From the NCBI GenBank assembly GCA_903885595.1, contig CAISJJ010000027.1:1-38920 (forward strand): a stretch of DNA of 38,920 bases. Reading direction: 5' to 3'. Origin of the DNA: an uncultured Bacteroidales bacterium (GTDB taxonomy: Bacteria; Bacteroidota; Bacteroidia; Bacteroidales; FEN-979). The notes below the pieces were generated by a model, which worked only from the letters and a program-made list of their open reading frames with translations, had not been told where the DNA came from and did not search any database. The position numbers were made by a program, and so were the translations under genes. This document shows positions 1-9,129 of the stretch, piece by piece; the stretch's first letter is position 1; each line of letters starts with the position of its first letter.

Positions 1-1955
1 AAGTTGGCATACACTGTTATTGTTACCACATTGGTGTTCACCGAACCACAGTTATTGGCTGAAGTTTGAACCAACCGGTAATATTTTGTTGCTGTCAATA
101 CGCCTGGCTGATAGGTAAGTCCTGTTGCACCGGATATACTGGTAAAATTCGAATTATTTGATGAAATCTGCCATTGATAGGTATACGGCGTGTTTCCGCC
201 TGTTGGGGCAGTTCCCGTAAGGAGCGCCGGAATGGCACTGTAACATATGCTCTGGCTGGCAGAAATGACCCCGGGCAACAGGTTGGGATAAACCGCTATT
301 GTTACCACATTGGTGTTCTCCGAACCACAGTTATTGGCTGAAGTTTGAACCAAACGGTAATATTTTGTTGCTGTCAATACGCCTGGCTGATAGGTAAGGC
401 CCGTGGCGCCCGATATATCAGTAAAACTTGTATTATTCGATGAGATCTGCCATTGATAGGTATACGGGGCGTTCCCCCCTGATGGAGCAGTTCCGGTAAG
501 GAGCGACGGAATAGCATTATAGCAGATGTTCTGGTTTGCTGAAATAGATCCGGCAACAAAATTCGGGTACACAACAACAGCAATTACGTTGGTGGAGCCT
601 GAACCGCAAATGGCAGCGTTTTGTAACTGCCGGTACCATGTTGTGGCGGTCAGATTTGCCGGTTGGTAGTTAAGTGAGGATGCTCCCTGTATGTCGGAGA
701 ATACACTGGCGTTGGGTGAACTTTGCCATTGATAGGTGTAGGGTGCATTTCCACCCGTAGGAGCGATTCCTGTTAGTGTGACAGGAGTTGTGTTGTAGCA
801 AATACTTTGGTTACCTGCAATTGAGCCAATGACAAAATCCGGATAAACCAAAATTGTCACTACATCGGTGATTCCCGAACCGCAACCAGCTGAGCTTTGA
901 ACCTGCCGGTAGTATTTTGTTTCCGTTAACGATGGCGGGGAGTAATTGAGATTTGTGGCCCCGGTAATATTAGTAAAGGAGACATTATTTGCCGAAACCT
1001 GCCATTGGTAGGTATAGGGTGTATTCCCGCCTGTTGGCGCAGTTCCGGTTAACATAGCCGGGGTTGCATTGTAACAAATATGCTGGTTTGCAGAAATTGA
1101 ACCAACTGCAAAGTTCGGATAAACCGCAATGGTAATCACATTGGTATTTCCCGAGCCACATCCTGCCGAAGTTTGAACCTGGCGGAACCAAGTCGTGGCG
1201 GTTAAAGCCCCGGGCTGGAAATTGAGGGAGGAGGCTCCCGGGATACTCGAGAATACGTTGTTATTGGGCGAACTCTGCCATTGATAGGTGTAGGGCATAT
1301 TTCCCCCCGTAGGGGCTATACCGGTTAATAAGGCAGGAGTTGTGTTGTAACAGATACTTTGATTCGCCGCAATGGAACCAACAGCAAAACCGGGAGAAAC
1401 CGTAATTGTAATCACATTGGTATTACCCGAGCCGCATCCTGCCGAACTTTGAACCTGGCGGACCCAAGTCGTGGCGGTTAAAGACCCGGGCTGGTAACTG
1501 AGGGAGGTTGCTCCCGTGATATTCGAGAATACGCTGTTGTTGGGCGAACTCTGCCATTGATAGGTATAGGGCATATTTCCTCCCACAGGCGCAGTTCCGG
1601 TTAATGCAGATGGGGTTGCGTTGTAACAAATGCTCTGGTTTGCTGAAATTGAACCAACTACAAAGTTCTGATAAACCGTGATGGTAATCGCATTGGTATT
1701 TGCAGTTCCTCCACCGCCTGACGAAGATTGTACCTGCCGGTACCAGGTCGTAGAAGTTGATGCTCCGGGTTGGTAATTAAGCGAAGTGGCGCCAGGAATG
1801 TTGGAATAGACCTGGTTATCGGGTGAGTTTTGCCATTGATATGAATAGGGCGGGGTTCCTCCAGTGGGCGCTGTTGCTGTCAGCAATGCCGGTGTTGTGT
1901 TATAACAGATATTCTGGCTTGCGGCAACCGTTCCGGGAACAAAACCGGATGAAAA
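1..1955 (-). repeat. Tandem ~276-nt repeats (7 copies) coding Ig/PKD-like modules
   Basis: The landmark encoding the YQW motif recurs near 172, 450, 723, 1001, 1277, 1553 and 1830, a period of 273-279 nt. The copies nearest the left edge are the most alike: bases 17-118 match 296-397 at about 100 of 102 positions. Copies toward the N-terminus diverge more. The array runs off the window, so copy number is a minimum. Confidence 0.9.
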
Positions 1956-3527
1956 TAACATTGAAGCAATACGGGTGTTCCAACCTGTTGACGATGTAGT
2001 GGAATAATATTCTGTGGTATACCAAAAGGTATTTGCTGCCGAGGGATCAACTATCATTGAGCTGTAATCACCCCACCGGCCTGAGCTGTGTGTTTGTGAG
2101 CCTGCACCGGCAATAATTGAATTTTCAGTCAGGGTCATTTGGTTCAGCGGGTCATTGGCCATTCTGCCGGTATAACGGATCGAAGGATAGGTGGAACTTG
2201 CATCTGAAACAGAATAGCCAAGTGCTATATTTCCTGAGGCATCCATGGCGATACTTCCCATCCACCGGCATTTGGTATCGGGGGCGTAGGTAGCTTGCTG
2301 ATATATACTCCATGCTCCTGAAGTTTTTCTCAGTTCGTACCATCTTACACCTGCATTATTGGATCCGCTAATATTGGCGTTGACTGAATGGTTGGTCACC
2401 AGGGCTGCATGGTCGCTGAATTTCCTGTACTGAAGGCGGAACATCAGGCGATCAGCAAGATCATCCAATTTACGGGTTGTACCAGGTTGCGGGATTCCTG
2501 TTCCGATGATCGAACTAAATGAATTAACAGCAAGTGTAAGTGAATTACCAAATGTGGAGGAGGCGGGCGTCGTCCAATCCATATGAAATTCATAAATCAC
2601 CAGGTGGTCAGGACTATCATTTATAAAGGTGAAATAATTCGGTGTACCTGTTGCCGGGAAAGCCCCGTCGCAGTCGGAAGGAAGCATAGAACCTGCTTCG
2701 TTGCCTGCAGGCAAGGTAAACATCACCATCGCAGGGGAGGCACTACCGGCCAGCATGGCTTCACGGTTAAAGGCCACTGCGCCAATGCCGTTCCAGCTTG
2801 TTGAACCTGCCGTAAACCGGTTGATCGACATATAATATCCATCGGGCCAGATGCCAAACTTAGGATAATCGGGCATGTCGGTGAATGCATATTGCCAGCG
2901 GTACCACGACCCCAGCGGATCGGCTGTTTGTGAAACCGCGATCATCATATAAAAAGGACCATTCGGAAAGTTAGGCAGGGAAAATTGACTGAAGAACCAC
3001 CGGTCGGCCTGCTCATCATAGAGCACAATGGCATCGCCGCTGTTTGAATTATTTGGTAAGCCATTCCACATGGTGCTGCTGGGAACCGGCCCATAAAGCC
3101 CTGTTCCGGTTTTATTGAAGATTTTGTACTGGCTGTTAACGACCTGAAAAAAATGATTCGGCCCAACATCACCATCAGTATCGGGAGGCACGTATCCCAT
3201 AGTATTGGAAATTCCATCAAAATTCTGTCCCGTAATGGCTGTTGGCGTCATCCCGAAATCAGTTTGCATATTCAGATCATCCCTGTTAATCAGATCTGTT
3301 GAGTCAGGATTTTGTTTCTTGAAATTGAAAAAATTTCTGACAACTCCATCTTTCCAGGTAAGATCAGCCGATACAGGTGCGTTGGTCTTTATGTCACGCA
3401 ATGCAGGCGAGATATCAAAATAGACCGGCGTTTGAACAATTGGTTTCGAAAAATCTGTTTGTCCCGACAAGGATTCAACAAACACAACGAAAAAGAGACA
3501 ATACCAAAGAAAAATAAATTTTTTCAT
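1..3527 (-). CDS. Large secreted repeat protein, 3' end cut by left edge
   Basis: The frame reads open from an ATG at 3527 down to base 1, so the C-terminus lies outside the window. The N-terminus is a signal peptide (MKKF followed by a hydrophobic stretch, then SLSGQ). Residues 1 to about 522 form a non-repetitive domain with motifs such as PPDTDGDVGPNHF and RWGDYSSM. It resembles propeller-like secreted domains in Bacteroidota, but I cannot name a family. From about base 1955 to the edge there are seven tandem Ig/PKD-like repeats of about 92 residues. Each has a start like SICYN, a core like PYTYQWQ and an end like CGSGNTNVIT. Most copies keep two cysteines, probably a disulfide. A T9SS sorting domain is expected beyond the edge but not seen. 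Role unknown; a cell-surface or adhesive protein is an inference. A TATCTTTA box lies at 3574-3581 on this strand. Confidence 0.85.
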   Translation of the reverse strand, partial: MKKFIFLWYCLFFVVFVESLSGQTDFSKPIVQTPVYFDISPALRDIKTNAPVSADLTWKDGVVRNFFNFKKQNPDSTDLINRDDLNMQTDFGMTPTAITGQNFDGISNTMGYVPPDTDGDVGPNHFFQVVNSQYKIFNKTGTGLYGPVPSSTMWNGLPNNSNSGDAIVLYDEQADRWFFSQFSLPNFPNGPFYMMIAVSQTADPLGSWYRWQYAFTDMPDYPKFGIWPDGYYMSINRFTAGSTSWNGIGAVAFNREAMLAGSASPAMVMFTLPAGNEAGSMLPSDCDGAFPATGTPNYFTFINDSPDHLVIYEFHMDWTTPASSTFGNSLTLAVNSFSSIIGTGIPQPGTTRKLDDLADRLMFRLQYRKFSDHAALVTNHSVNANISGSNNAGVRWYELRKTSGAWSIYQQATYAPDTKCRWMGSIAMDASGNIALGYSVSDASSTYPSIRYTGRMANDPLNQMTLTENSIIAGAGSQTHSSGRWGDYSSMIVDPSAANTFWYTTEYYSTTSSTGWNTRIASMLFSSGFVPGTVAASQNICYNTTPALLTATAPTGGTPPYSYQWQNSPDNQVYSNIPGATSLNYQPGASTSTTWYRQVQSSSGGGGTANTNAITITVYQNFVVGSISANQSICYNATPSALTGTAPVGGNMPYTYQWQSSPNNSVFSNITGATSLSYQPGSLTATTWVRQVQSSAGCGSGNTNVITITVSPGFAVGSIAANQSICYNTTPALLTGIAPTGGNMPYTYQWQSSPNNNVFSSIPGASSLNFQPGALTATTWFRQVQTSAGCGSGNTNVITIAVYPNFAVGSISANQHICYNATPAMLTGTAPTGGNTPYTYQWQVSANNVSFTNITGATNLNYSPPSLTETKYYRQVQSSAGCGSGITDVVTILVYPDFVIGSIAGNQSICYNTTPVTLTGIAPTGGNAPYTYQWQSSPNASVFSDIQGASSLNYQPANLTATTWYRQLQNAAICGSGSTNVIAVVVYPNFVAGSISANQNICYNAIPSLLTGTAPSGGNAPYTYQWQISSNNTSFTDISGATGLTYQPGVLTATKYYRLVQTSANNCGSENTNVVTIAVYPNLLPGVISASQSICYSAIPALLTGTAPTGGNTPYTYQWQISSNNSNFTSISGATGLTYQPGVLTATKYYRLVQTSANNCGSVNTNVVTITVYAN

Positions 3528-3573
3528 GTACTAAGGGAATATCTAAACAGGATTAAAAAAATCAATTTCAGTG

Positions 3574-3581
3574 TAAAGATA
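3574..3581 (-). promoter_or_regulatory. Putative -7 box of the repeat-protein gene
   Basis: TATCTTTA on the minus strand, one base off the Bacteroidota consensus TAnnTTTG, 47 nt before the ATG at 3527. No clear -33 TTTG is seen. Confidence 0.35.
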
Positions 3582-3696
3582 CCTGAAAAAAAAATAATTA
3601 GTGTAAACCACTTCGTTTTTTTATCGAATCGTACTTCCCCTCAGAAATTCCTCTTGATCCATCGTACACTCATTAAACAAAGCATGAATCTATAAT

Positions 3697-3741
3697 AATA
3701 GCCGAAGGATTCATTACATGGTAATGAATCCTTCGGCTATT
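3697..3741 (-). terminator. Perfect 21-bp stem with 3-nt loop, likely terminator
   Basis: Bases 3697-3717 are the exact reverse complement of 3721-3741, with loop 3718-3720. It sits 60 nt beyond the stop codon of the 3801-7481 gene. On the minus strand it is followed by an AT-rich tract (ATTATAG). It is the only strong structure in the 273-nt gap 3528-3800. The T tract is short, so it could also be a 3' stability element. Confidence 0.7.
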
Positions 3742-3800
3742 GTTGATTTATAAAAAAGCTGTACAGGCGGATAATCAGAGGCTTATACCTGCCGGAACGA

Positions 3801-6800
3801 TTAATTCTGTTTCACGATTTTCATGGTTTTGAAGGTTTTCCCGGTTCTGACAGAAACAAAATAGATACCCTCTGGTTTTCCGGCAAGCGAAAATTCATGC
3901 TTTTGCATGTTCGTGAGTTCTTCTGATAATACTATCTCGCCCAAAATTCCATAAACCGTTACCTGAACCTTGCCTTCTTGAGTTTCACCTTTCAACTCAA
4001 GGGTGAAGAAGCCCTTTGTTGGGTTCGGATACGCTGCAAAGTCTGTTGATAACTCATTCAATGGACGCTCCACTGTTCCGGTGATATTCGTCACAATTGA
4101 GGGGGCCTTTCCCACGCACCATGGACCATCAGCATCAATGTATCCGTGCAAAGAACCTCCCGGTTCAACCCTGGTACCTGTGCGGAAACTGATGCGTTGC
4201 CCTGCGATCATGGTCGCACTGCCGTTGTTTTGAACAACGAAAATTGTTCCACCACCTGCAACAGTAATTGTCTGGGTGGCATTGTAACAGTTCGACTGCC
4301 CGCTGGCAACAGTTTCACCCTGAACAAGCAGGTCGCTTGGAACATCAGGATTTACGGTTATTTTCAATATATTGGTCACTGCTGAACCAAAATTGTTTGC
4401 TGATGTCTGAATTTGCCTGTACCATGTCGTAACAGTCAACGCAGCAGGAGCGTAGTTGAGTTCTGTTGCACCTGAAATATCGGTAAAGTTTGCGCCATCT
4501 GCTGAAATCTGCCACTGGTAACTGTACGGAATATTACCACCTGTCGGAGCCACGCCTGATAAAGGTTCGGGCACCGTGTTGTAATTAATGGTCTGGCTGG
4601 CTGCAATTGAACCGGCAATAAAGGTTGGAAACACAGTGACTTCAAATAGTGTCGGGACAAGGCTGTTACAGTTATTCAGGTTCAAATAATTTACACCAAC
4701 AGTTTGAGGACCTGGCAAGTTCCATGTTACGCTGATTGAACTTGTTCCCGCACCATCGGTTATCATTCCTCCCGACGAAACAGTCCAGGTGTACCCGGTC
4801 ATTCCCGCTTGTGTTGTATAATTCACACCGGTATTTCCTGCCATAACTAAGGCTTCACCTGAAATGACCGGCAAGGGCCGCGGGTTCACTGTCATTGCCA
4901 CACTGTTAGAGGTTGCAGGATTTCCTGTGGCACAGGAGAACGATGAAGTCATAATACAGGAAACGACATCCCCGTTTTCAGGAATAGTAAAGTAGTACGG
5001 GTCGTTGGTTCCAACGTTTGTTCCATTAAGTTTCCATTGGTAAAAGGGTGTTGCGCCCCCGTTAACAGGGTTTGCAATAAAGAACGCAAGAGAGCCTGAA
5101 CAAACCGGGTTTGCCGTTGGGGTAATTGTCACACTTGCGGGAAGTGTAGATGACACCGTCAGGTTCAGTTCGTTGGAGATGGCTGGATTTCCTGCAGCAC
5201 AAGGTGCATTTGAAGTCATCACGCAACTGATGAAGTCGTTGTTGGCCGGCGTGTAAGCATACAGCGGGCTGTTGGTCCCAACGTCTGTTCCGTTGACTTT
5301 CCACTGGAATGTTGGCGCTGTACCTCCATTGGCAGGGGTGGCGGTAAAGGTGACCAGGTCACCAGGACAGCTGATTGTTGCCGATGCGGCAATCGTAACG
5401 GCTACAGGTAAATTGGGATTAACGGTCATTGTAACAGGATTCGATAATGCCGGGTTTACCGCCGGACAGGTTATATCGGATGTGAGTTCACACGTGACAA
5501 CATCTCCATTTGCAGGAATATATGCGTAAACCGGATTGTTTGTTCCGGTATTCGTTCCGCTTACTTTCCACTGGTAAACCGGATGTGATCCGCCATTGAC
5601 CGGAGTGGCCGTATAAGTGACCAATGTTCCTGTGCACACGGTCGTAGCATCTGCAACGACAGATATGCTGACATCCACTGCAGGCGTTACTGTCATGATA
5701 ACCGGGTTGGAGGTGGCCGGATTTCCGGAATAACAGGTCGAGGGAAAGCTGGAAGTCAGAATGCAGGTGACAATATCATTGTCGGCGGGAATATAATTAT
5801 ATACAGCGCTGTTGGTCCCGGCATTTATTCCATTCACCTTCCATTGGTATGCGGGTGAGAGTCCCCCATTGACCGGGGTCGCCGTAAAGGTGGCCGTAGT
5901 TCCTGCACAAACAGGATTGGCATTGACGCCAATTGAAACGCTTACAGATGAGTAGGATGTACAGGTGTCTTTCAGACAACGTACAGAAAATCCTGAGCCT
6001 TTGGTGTTGGTGGTTCTGCTCACATCAGCTCCATTATAAATCATCCCGCGCCTCCAGGCATTCAGTGATGCATGTTCTGTTGAGGTATAGAAGTATCCAT
6101 TATCATGTATTTGGCTAAAACCTCCGGTACTGTTATTAAAACCACCGGGCAATGCCGTAAACCCGCTCAGGTTGGATGCACCGGTATTTGGGGTAGTCCA
6201 ATGCGAAGCGCCTGTTTCTTTCATCTTCCCCCCCGCAACAATTTCACCACCCAGGAAGGTTGTCAGGAATGAAAATTCATCATCAGTAGGGATGTGCCAT
6301 CCAGTGGGGCAGATACCCTGAACTCCCGGGTTTGTTGAATATTGCATCATTTCGTTCCATTGATACAACCCTCCATACACATCACAGTTGGCATCGATAT
6401 TACCATAGCAATACTTTTCGATCACACCATTATCAGTCTGATTTGAGCTGCCGCTGATCCGTGTGCCAATATTAAGGTTCTCCCTTAACCAGCATTGTGT
6501 CCCAATCAGGATCGTATTGTATGTTTGCCCTCCATAGGTTACAGTGGGTATGCCGGGGCATGTGATCACAGGAACTACTCCCGGGGTGATTGTACCACTG
6601 ATATAACTAACCGGGATGTTGACGGCACCTATGGTTTTGATCAAACACCCCGGATAAAAATCCAGTGTTGTCGCGGTTGTTCCTGTGTAGGTGAAATTAA
6701 GGCCAATTTCGGTCGGGGGATAGTTGATGTCAGCGCCTCCCGCATTTGCCCAGTTGATGGTAATGATACTGTTGGCTGCAGAGGCAGTGGCGCCGGATAA

Positions 6801-7481
6801 AGTGCCGGTTGCCGATATTCCTGAAAAGGTGAGTTTTGACTGATCATAATGGATTTTTTGAACCAGGGTGCCGGCATTGGAAGTAAACCCTGTGTATTGC
6901 ACTGGCACCGTAACCGCACTCCCGGGAATGACATCGCCGACATTAATTATAGAACCATGTGAAGGATTTGTTGCAAGGTCAGTTACCGAACCAGGTGAAT
7001 ATTCAACATAAATTATTTGGTTGCCTGAAACTACGACTTCACATGATGGTAAATTAAATTTCAGGGTACTGAAACCAGGCCCCGAATAAGTAAAATTAAG
7101 GTTAACAAGGGTACCGTTAAATGTTGTCGGTGTAAGAGAATTCCATCCGAGATAAAGGGTGGAATCCGGGTGTAATGGTCCTACAAGCATCCCGGCCGGG
7201 CCTCCGGATATGCCGTTAAAGATTAGTGTTCCTTGCTTGAAACGAACACTTAAGGTAATTGCGATAATGTTATTCCAGTTTGCCACCGTGATTGGAACAA
7301 CGAAACTGGCTCCCGGGCTGATTGCATAATTCCCCATTGAAGCCGTTGCAACCAATGGCGCATCGTTTTTCAGATTGTTAATGGTCGCTCCACCTGGAGT
7401 ATTTTGCGCGGCAACATGCCGGGTGCAGAGTAAGAACAAGACAAAAAGTAAAAATGACAGACAGGGTCTTATTTTCATCAT
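3801..7481 (-). CDS. T9SS-exported multidomain protein (cohesin-like, FISUMP, Ig-like repeats, sorting domain)
   Basis: This 1,226-residue protein has a signal peptide (about residues 1-25, ending HVAAQ). Two cohesin-like beta-sandwich units follow at about 45-170 and 175-300. Residues about 312-503 are a FISUMP domain, with GTQCWLRENLN, GICPTGWHIPTDDE and a final GFSVRCLKD. Four Ig-like repeats of about 95 residues (PVCAGT to YQWKVNG to NGDVVTC) fill about 512-867. A PKD-like unit and one copy of the neighbouring gene's repeat (about 952-1043) come next. The last ~80 residues are a T9SS type A sorting domain: YPNPTKGFF, then GIYFVSV and a basic end KTMKIVKQN. The protein is expected to be exported by the T9SS and anchored or released at the surface. 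Substrate unknown. Both MM start codons (7481 or 7478) are possible. Confidence 0.93.
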   Translation of the reverse strand: MMKIRPCLSFLLFVLFLLCTRHVAAQNTPGGATINNLKNDAPLVATASMGNYAISPGASFVVPITVANWNNIIAITLSVRFKQGTLIFNGISGGPAGMLVGPLHPDSTLYLGWNSLTPTTFNGTLVNLNFTYSGPGFSTLKFNLPSCEVVVSGNQIIYVEYSPGSVTDLATNPSHGSIINVGDVIPGSAVTVPVQYTGFTSNAGTLVQKIHYDQSKLTFSGISATGTLSGATASAANSIITINWANAGGADINYPPTEIGLNFTYTGTTATTLDFYPGCLIKTIGAVNIPVSYISGTITPGVVPVITCPGIPTVTYGGQTYNTILIGTQCWLRENLNIGTRISGSSNQTDNGVIEKYCYGNIDANCDVYGGLYQWNEMMQYSTNPGVQGICPTGWHIPTDDEFSFLTTFLGGEIVAGGKMKETGASHWTTPNTGASNLSGFTALPGGFNNSTGGFSQIHDNGYFYTSTEHASLNAWRRGMIYNGADVSRTTNTKGSGFSVRCLKDTCTSYSSVSVSIGVNANPVCAGTTATFTATPVNGGLSPAYQWKVNGINAGTNSAVYNYIPADNDIVTCILTSSFPSTCYSGNPATSNPVIMTVTPAVDVSISVVADATTVCTGTLVTYTATPVNGGSHPVYQWKVSGTNTGTNNPVYAYIPANGDVVTCELTSDITCPAVNPALSNPVTMTVNPNLPVAVTIAASATISCPGDLVTFTATPANGGTAPTFQWKVNGTDVGTNSPLYAYTPANNDFISCVMTSNAPCAAGNPAISNELNLTVSSTLPASVTITPTANPVCSGSLAFFIANPVNGGATPFYQWKLNGTNVGTNDPYYFTIPENGDVVSCIMTSSFSCATGNPATSNSVAMTVNPRPLPVISGEALVMAGNTGVNYTTQAGMTGYTWTVSSGGMITDGAGTSSISVTWNLPGPQTVGVNYLNLNNCNSLVPTLFEVTVFPTFIAGSIAASQTINYNTVPEPLSGVAPTGGNIPYSYQWQISADGANFTDISGATELNYAPAALTVTTWYRQIQTSANNFGSAVTNILKITVNPDVPSDLLVQGETVASGQSNCYNATQTITVAGGGTIFVVQNNGSATMIAGQRISFRTGTRVEPGGSLHGYIDADGPWCVGKAPSIVTNITGTVERPLNELSTDFAAYPNPTKGFFTLELKGETQEGKVQVTVYGILGEIVLSEELTNMQKHEFSLAGKPEGIYFVSVRTGKTFKTMKIVKQN

Positions 7482-7580
7482 ATTTTCGATTAATGGATGA
7501 TAAATATGTTAATATATCCCTTGATATTCAAGATGATTGAACACCACCACCGAATATCATCAATGGATTGAAAGAAAACA

Positions 7581-7588
7581 CAAAGATA
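7581..7588 (-). promoter_or_regulatory. Putative -7 box for the 3801-7481 gene
   Basis: TATCTTTG on the minus strand matches TAnnTTTG exactly. TTG triplets lie 12-15 nt upstream, closer than the usual ~20 nt. It implies a leader of roughly 95 nt and suggests transcription separate from sufD, which ends at 7622. Confidence 0.5.
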
Positions 7589-7621
7589 CGACATTGTCAT
7601 CAACAACCTGAGCGTCAATCT

Positions 7622-9031
7622 TCAAATCTTTAACAAGTCAATGTTAATATCCTTTAGGTGTTCCGGTGTACTGCAATGTAAAACGCACTGTTCACAAATC
7701 TGAAGTTCCCCCTGCAACCTTTTTTTCACCATGTCTTCAATGCGCTGACGCAATTGCGGAATGGCAATTTTTGAAACGATTTCATCGGCAAATGCAAACA
7801 TCAGCAACATGCGGGCAGTCTCCTCCCCTATGCCTCTCTGGCGAAGGTAAAACATCGATTCGGCATCGAGCTGACCGGTGGTTGAGCCGTGAGAACACTT
7901 TACGTCATCATTGTATATTTCAAGGAATGGCTTTGAGTTAACCCTGGCGGTATCTGTCAGCAAAATATTTTTATTGGTCTGGCGGGCATCCGTCCGGGTT
8001 GAATTACGGCGCACGAGCACATGACCATTGAACACAGCACGCGCATGTTCATCAAGTATGCCCTTGAACATCTCATTGCTGGTGCAGTCGGGATAAGCAT
8101 GGTCAACAAACACCTGGTTGTCGGCATGTTGCTTGCGGTCCATGAGATAAATACCGTAAATATTGGCATTTCCGTGGGGACCATTAAACAGGAGGCGGAT
8201 GTTGTTCCGAAGCATGCTCCCGTTCAGGGAAATATAATGGGATTCAAGATTTGCAGCCGTTTCGAGCCTGAAATAAACGGAACTGATCAGCGTGCTGCTG
8301 TTGTTGAGATTTTGCAGTTTGTAATGATCCAGCATACCATGGTCGCCCAGATGAACTTCGGTAACTATATTGGAAAAGCTTGCCTGGTGGTTATAGGAAT
8401 CGTCGCAATGCACAAGGGATAGTTTGGCACTGGCACCAACAACAATAAGGTTTCTCGATTGCAGGAAGAGGCTCTCCCCGTGATGGATCACATTGATCAA
8501 CTGCACTGGTTTCGGGCTCTTCACATTGTCGGGCACATAAATAAATACGCCATCCTGGGCAAATGCAGTATTCAGGGCGGTAAAGCCGTCGGCGGAGTCA
8601 TCGGCTATTGTTCCATAGTATTTTTCAATAAGTTGGGGATAGATTTTCCGGGCTTCGGCCAGACTACCCATAATGATTCCATTTCCAAGCGTCATCAGGG
8701 GTACATCCTTTGAAACAAACCATCCGTTGAGCTGCCCGATGACCGCAGTATCGAGGTGCGGAATATTGCACCGGAAAACCTTCTGAAAATCCACATCCTT
8801 CATGGGCTGCAACTGGTAATCATAACCCCGTTCAAAGCTCTCTTTTAAATCGGTGAGGCGCCATGATTCCATGCTGGTATCGGGAAAACCAAGTTTCATG
8901 AAAAAAGCAAAAGCCTTGTTGCGAATTTCGGTCAGGGCGGCGGTGTCATGGATGGAAAGCAACGCCTGGTTCTTTTCAAATAAACCGGCCAGCCTTTCCG
9001 GGGTAATTTTATTGTTTATTTCAGGTTGCAT
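7622..9031 (-). CDS. sufD: Fe-S cluster assembly protein SufD
   Basis: This 469-residue protein is a cytoplasmic scaffold component that pairs with SufB and is driven by the ATPase SufC to build Fe-S clusters. The C-terminal SufBD core is recognisable from LVRRNSTRTDARQTNKN, then DDVKCSHGSTTGQ, which holds the Cys and His that SufD uses at the SufB interface, then MFYLRQRGI. The C-terminus carries a CEQCVLHC cysteine cluster, which I cannot match to a known SufD feature. It is the third gene of sufB-sufC-sufD, 98 nt after sufC, and the spacer holds two strong GC hairpins. No sufS or sufE follows; the next gene is an unrelated secreted protein. Confidence 0.96.
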   Translation of the reverse strand: MQPEINNKITPERLAGLFEKNQALLSIHDTAALTEIRNKAFAFFMKLGFPDTSMESWRLTDLKESFERGYDYQLQPMKDVDFQKVFRCNIPHLDTAVIGQLNGWFVSKDVPLMTLGNGIIMGSLAEARKIYPQLIEKYYGTIADDSADGFTALNTAFAQDGVFIYVPDNVKSPKPVQLINVIHHGESLFLQSRNLIVVGASAKLSLVHCDDSYNHQASFSNIVTEVHLGDHGMLDHYKLQNLNNSSTLISSVYFRLETAANLESHYISLNGSMLRNNIRLLFNGPHGNANIYGIYLMDRKQHADNQVFVDHAYPDCTSNEMFKGILDEHARAVFNGHVLVRRNSTRTDARQTNKNILLTDTARVNSKPFLEIYNDDVKCSHGSTTGQLDAESMFYLRQRGIGEETARMLLMFAFADEIVSKIAIPQLRQRIEDMVKKRLQGELQICEQCVLHCSTPEHLKDINIDLLKI

Positions 9032-9044
9032 GATTTCTTTATTA

Positions 9045-9125
9045 CCTCACCCCCCAACCCCCTCTCCCAGGGGAGAGGGGGAGGATGTGCTTTGTTATCA
9101 TTAATCTTCCCTCCCCCCGGAGGGA
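9045..9125. repeat. C/G-rich dispersed-type element with two hairpins between sufC and sufD
   Basis: Bases 9058-9068 pair perfectly with 9071-9081 (11-bp arms, CCCCCTCTCCC, 2-nt loop). Bases 9108-9114 pair with 9119-9125 (7-bp arms, TCCCTCC, 4-nt loop). The composition is unlike the flanking genes, and the element ends 4 nt from the sufC stop codon. It looks like a common class of intergenic repeat seen across bacteria; this is recalled, not searched. In the suf transcript it would fold strongly and could lower or protect sufD message. Confidence 0.75.
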
Positions 9126-9129
9126 TGGG

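Noticed and set aside
1..1955. Regular ~276-nt repeats considered as a CRISPR-like or satellite array
   Set aside because: The reading frame stays open through all copies and they encode one folded module; there are no short repeats with unique spacers.
3312..3695. A 127-codon plus-strand ORF across the start of the left-edge gene
   Set aside because: It is antisense to the signal-peptide end of a real gene, then runs through AT-rich intergenic DNA; no domain is recognisable.
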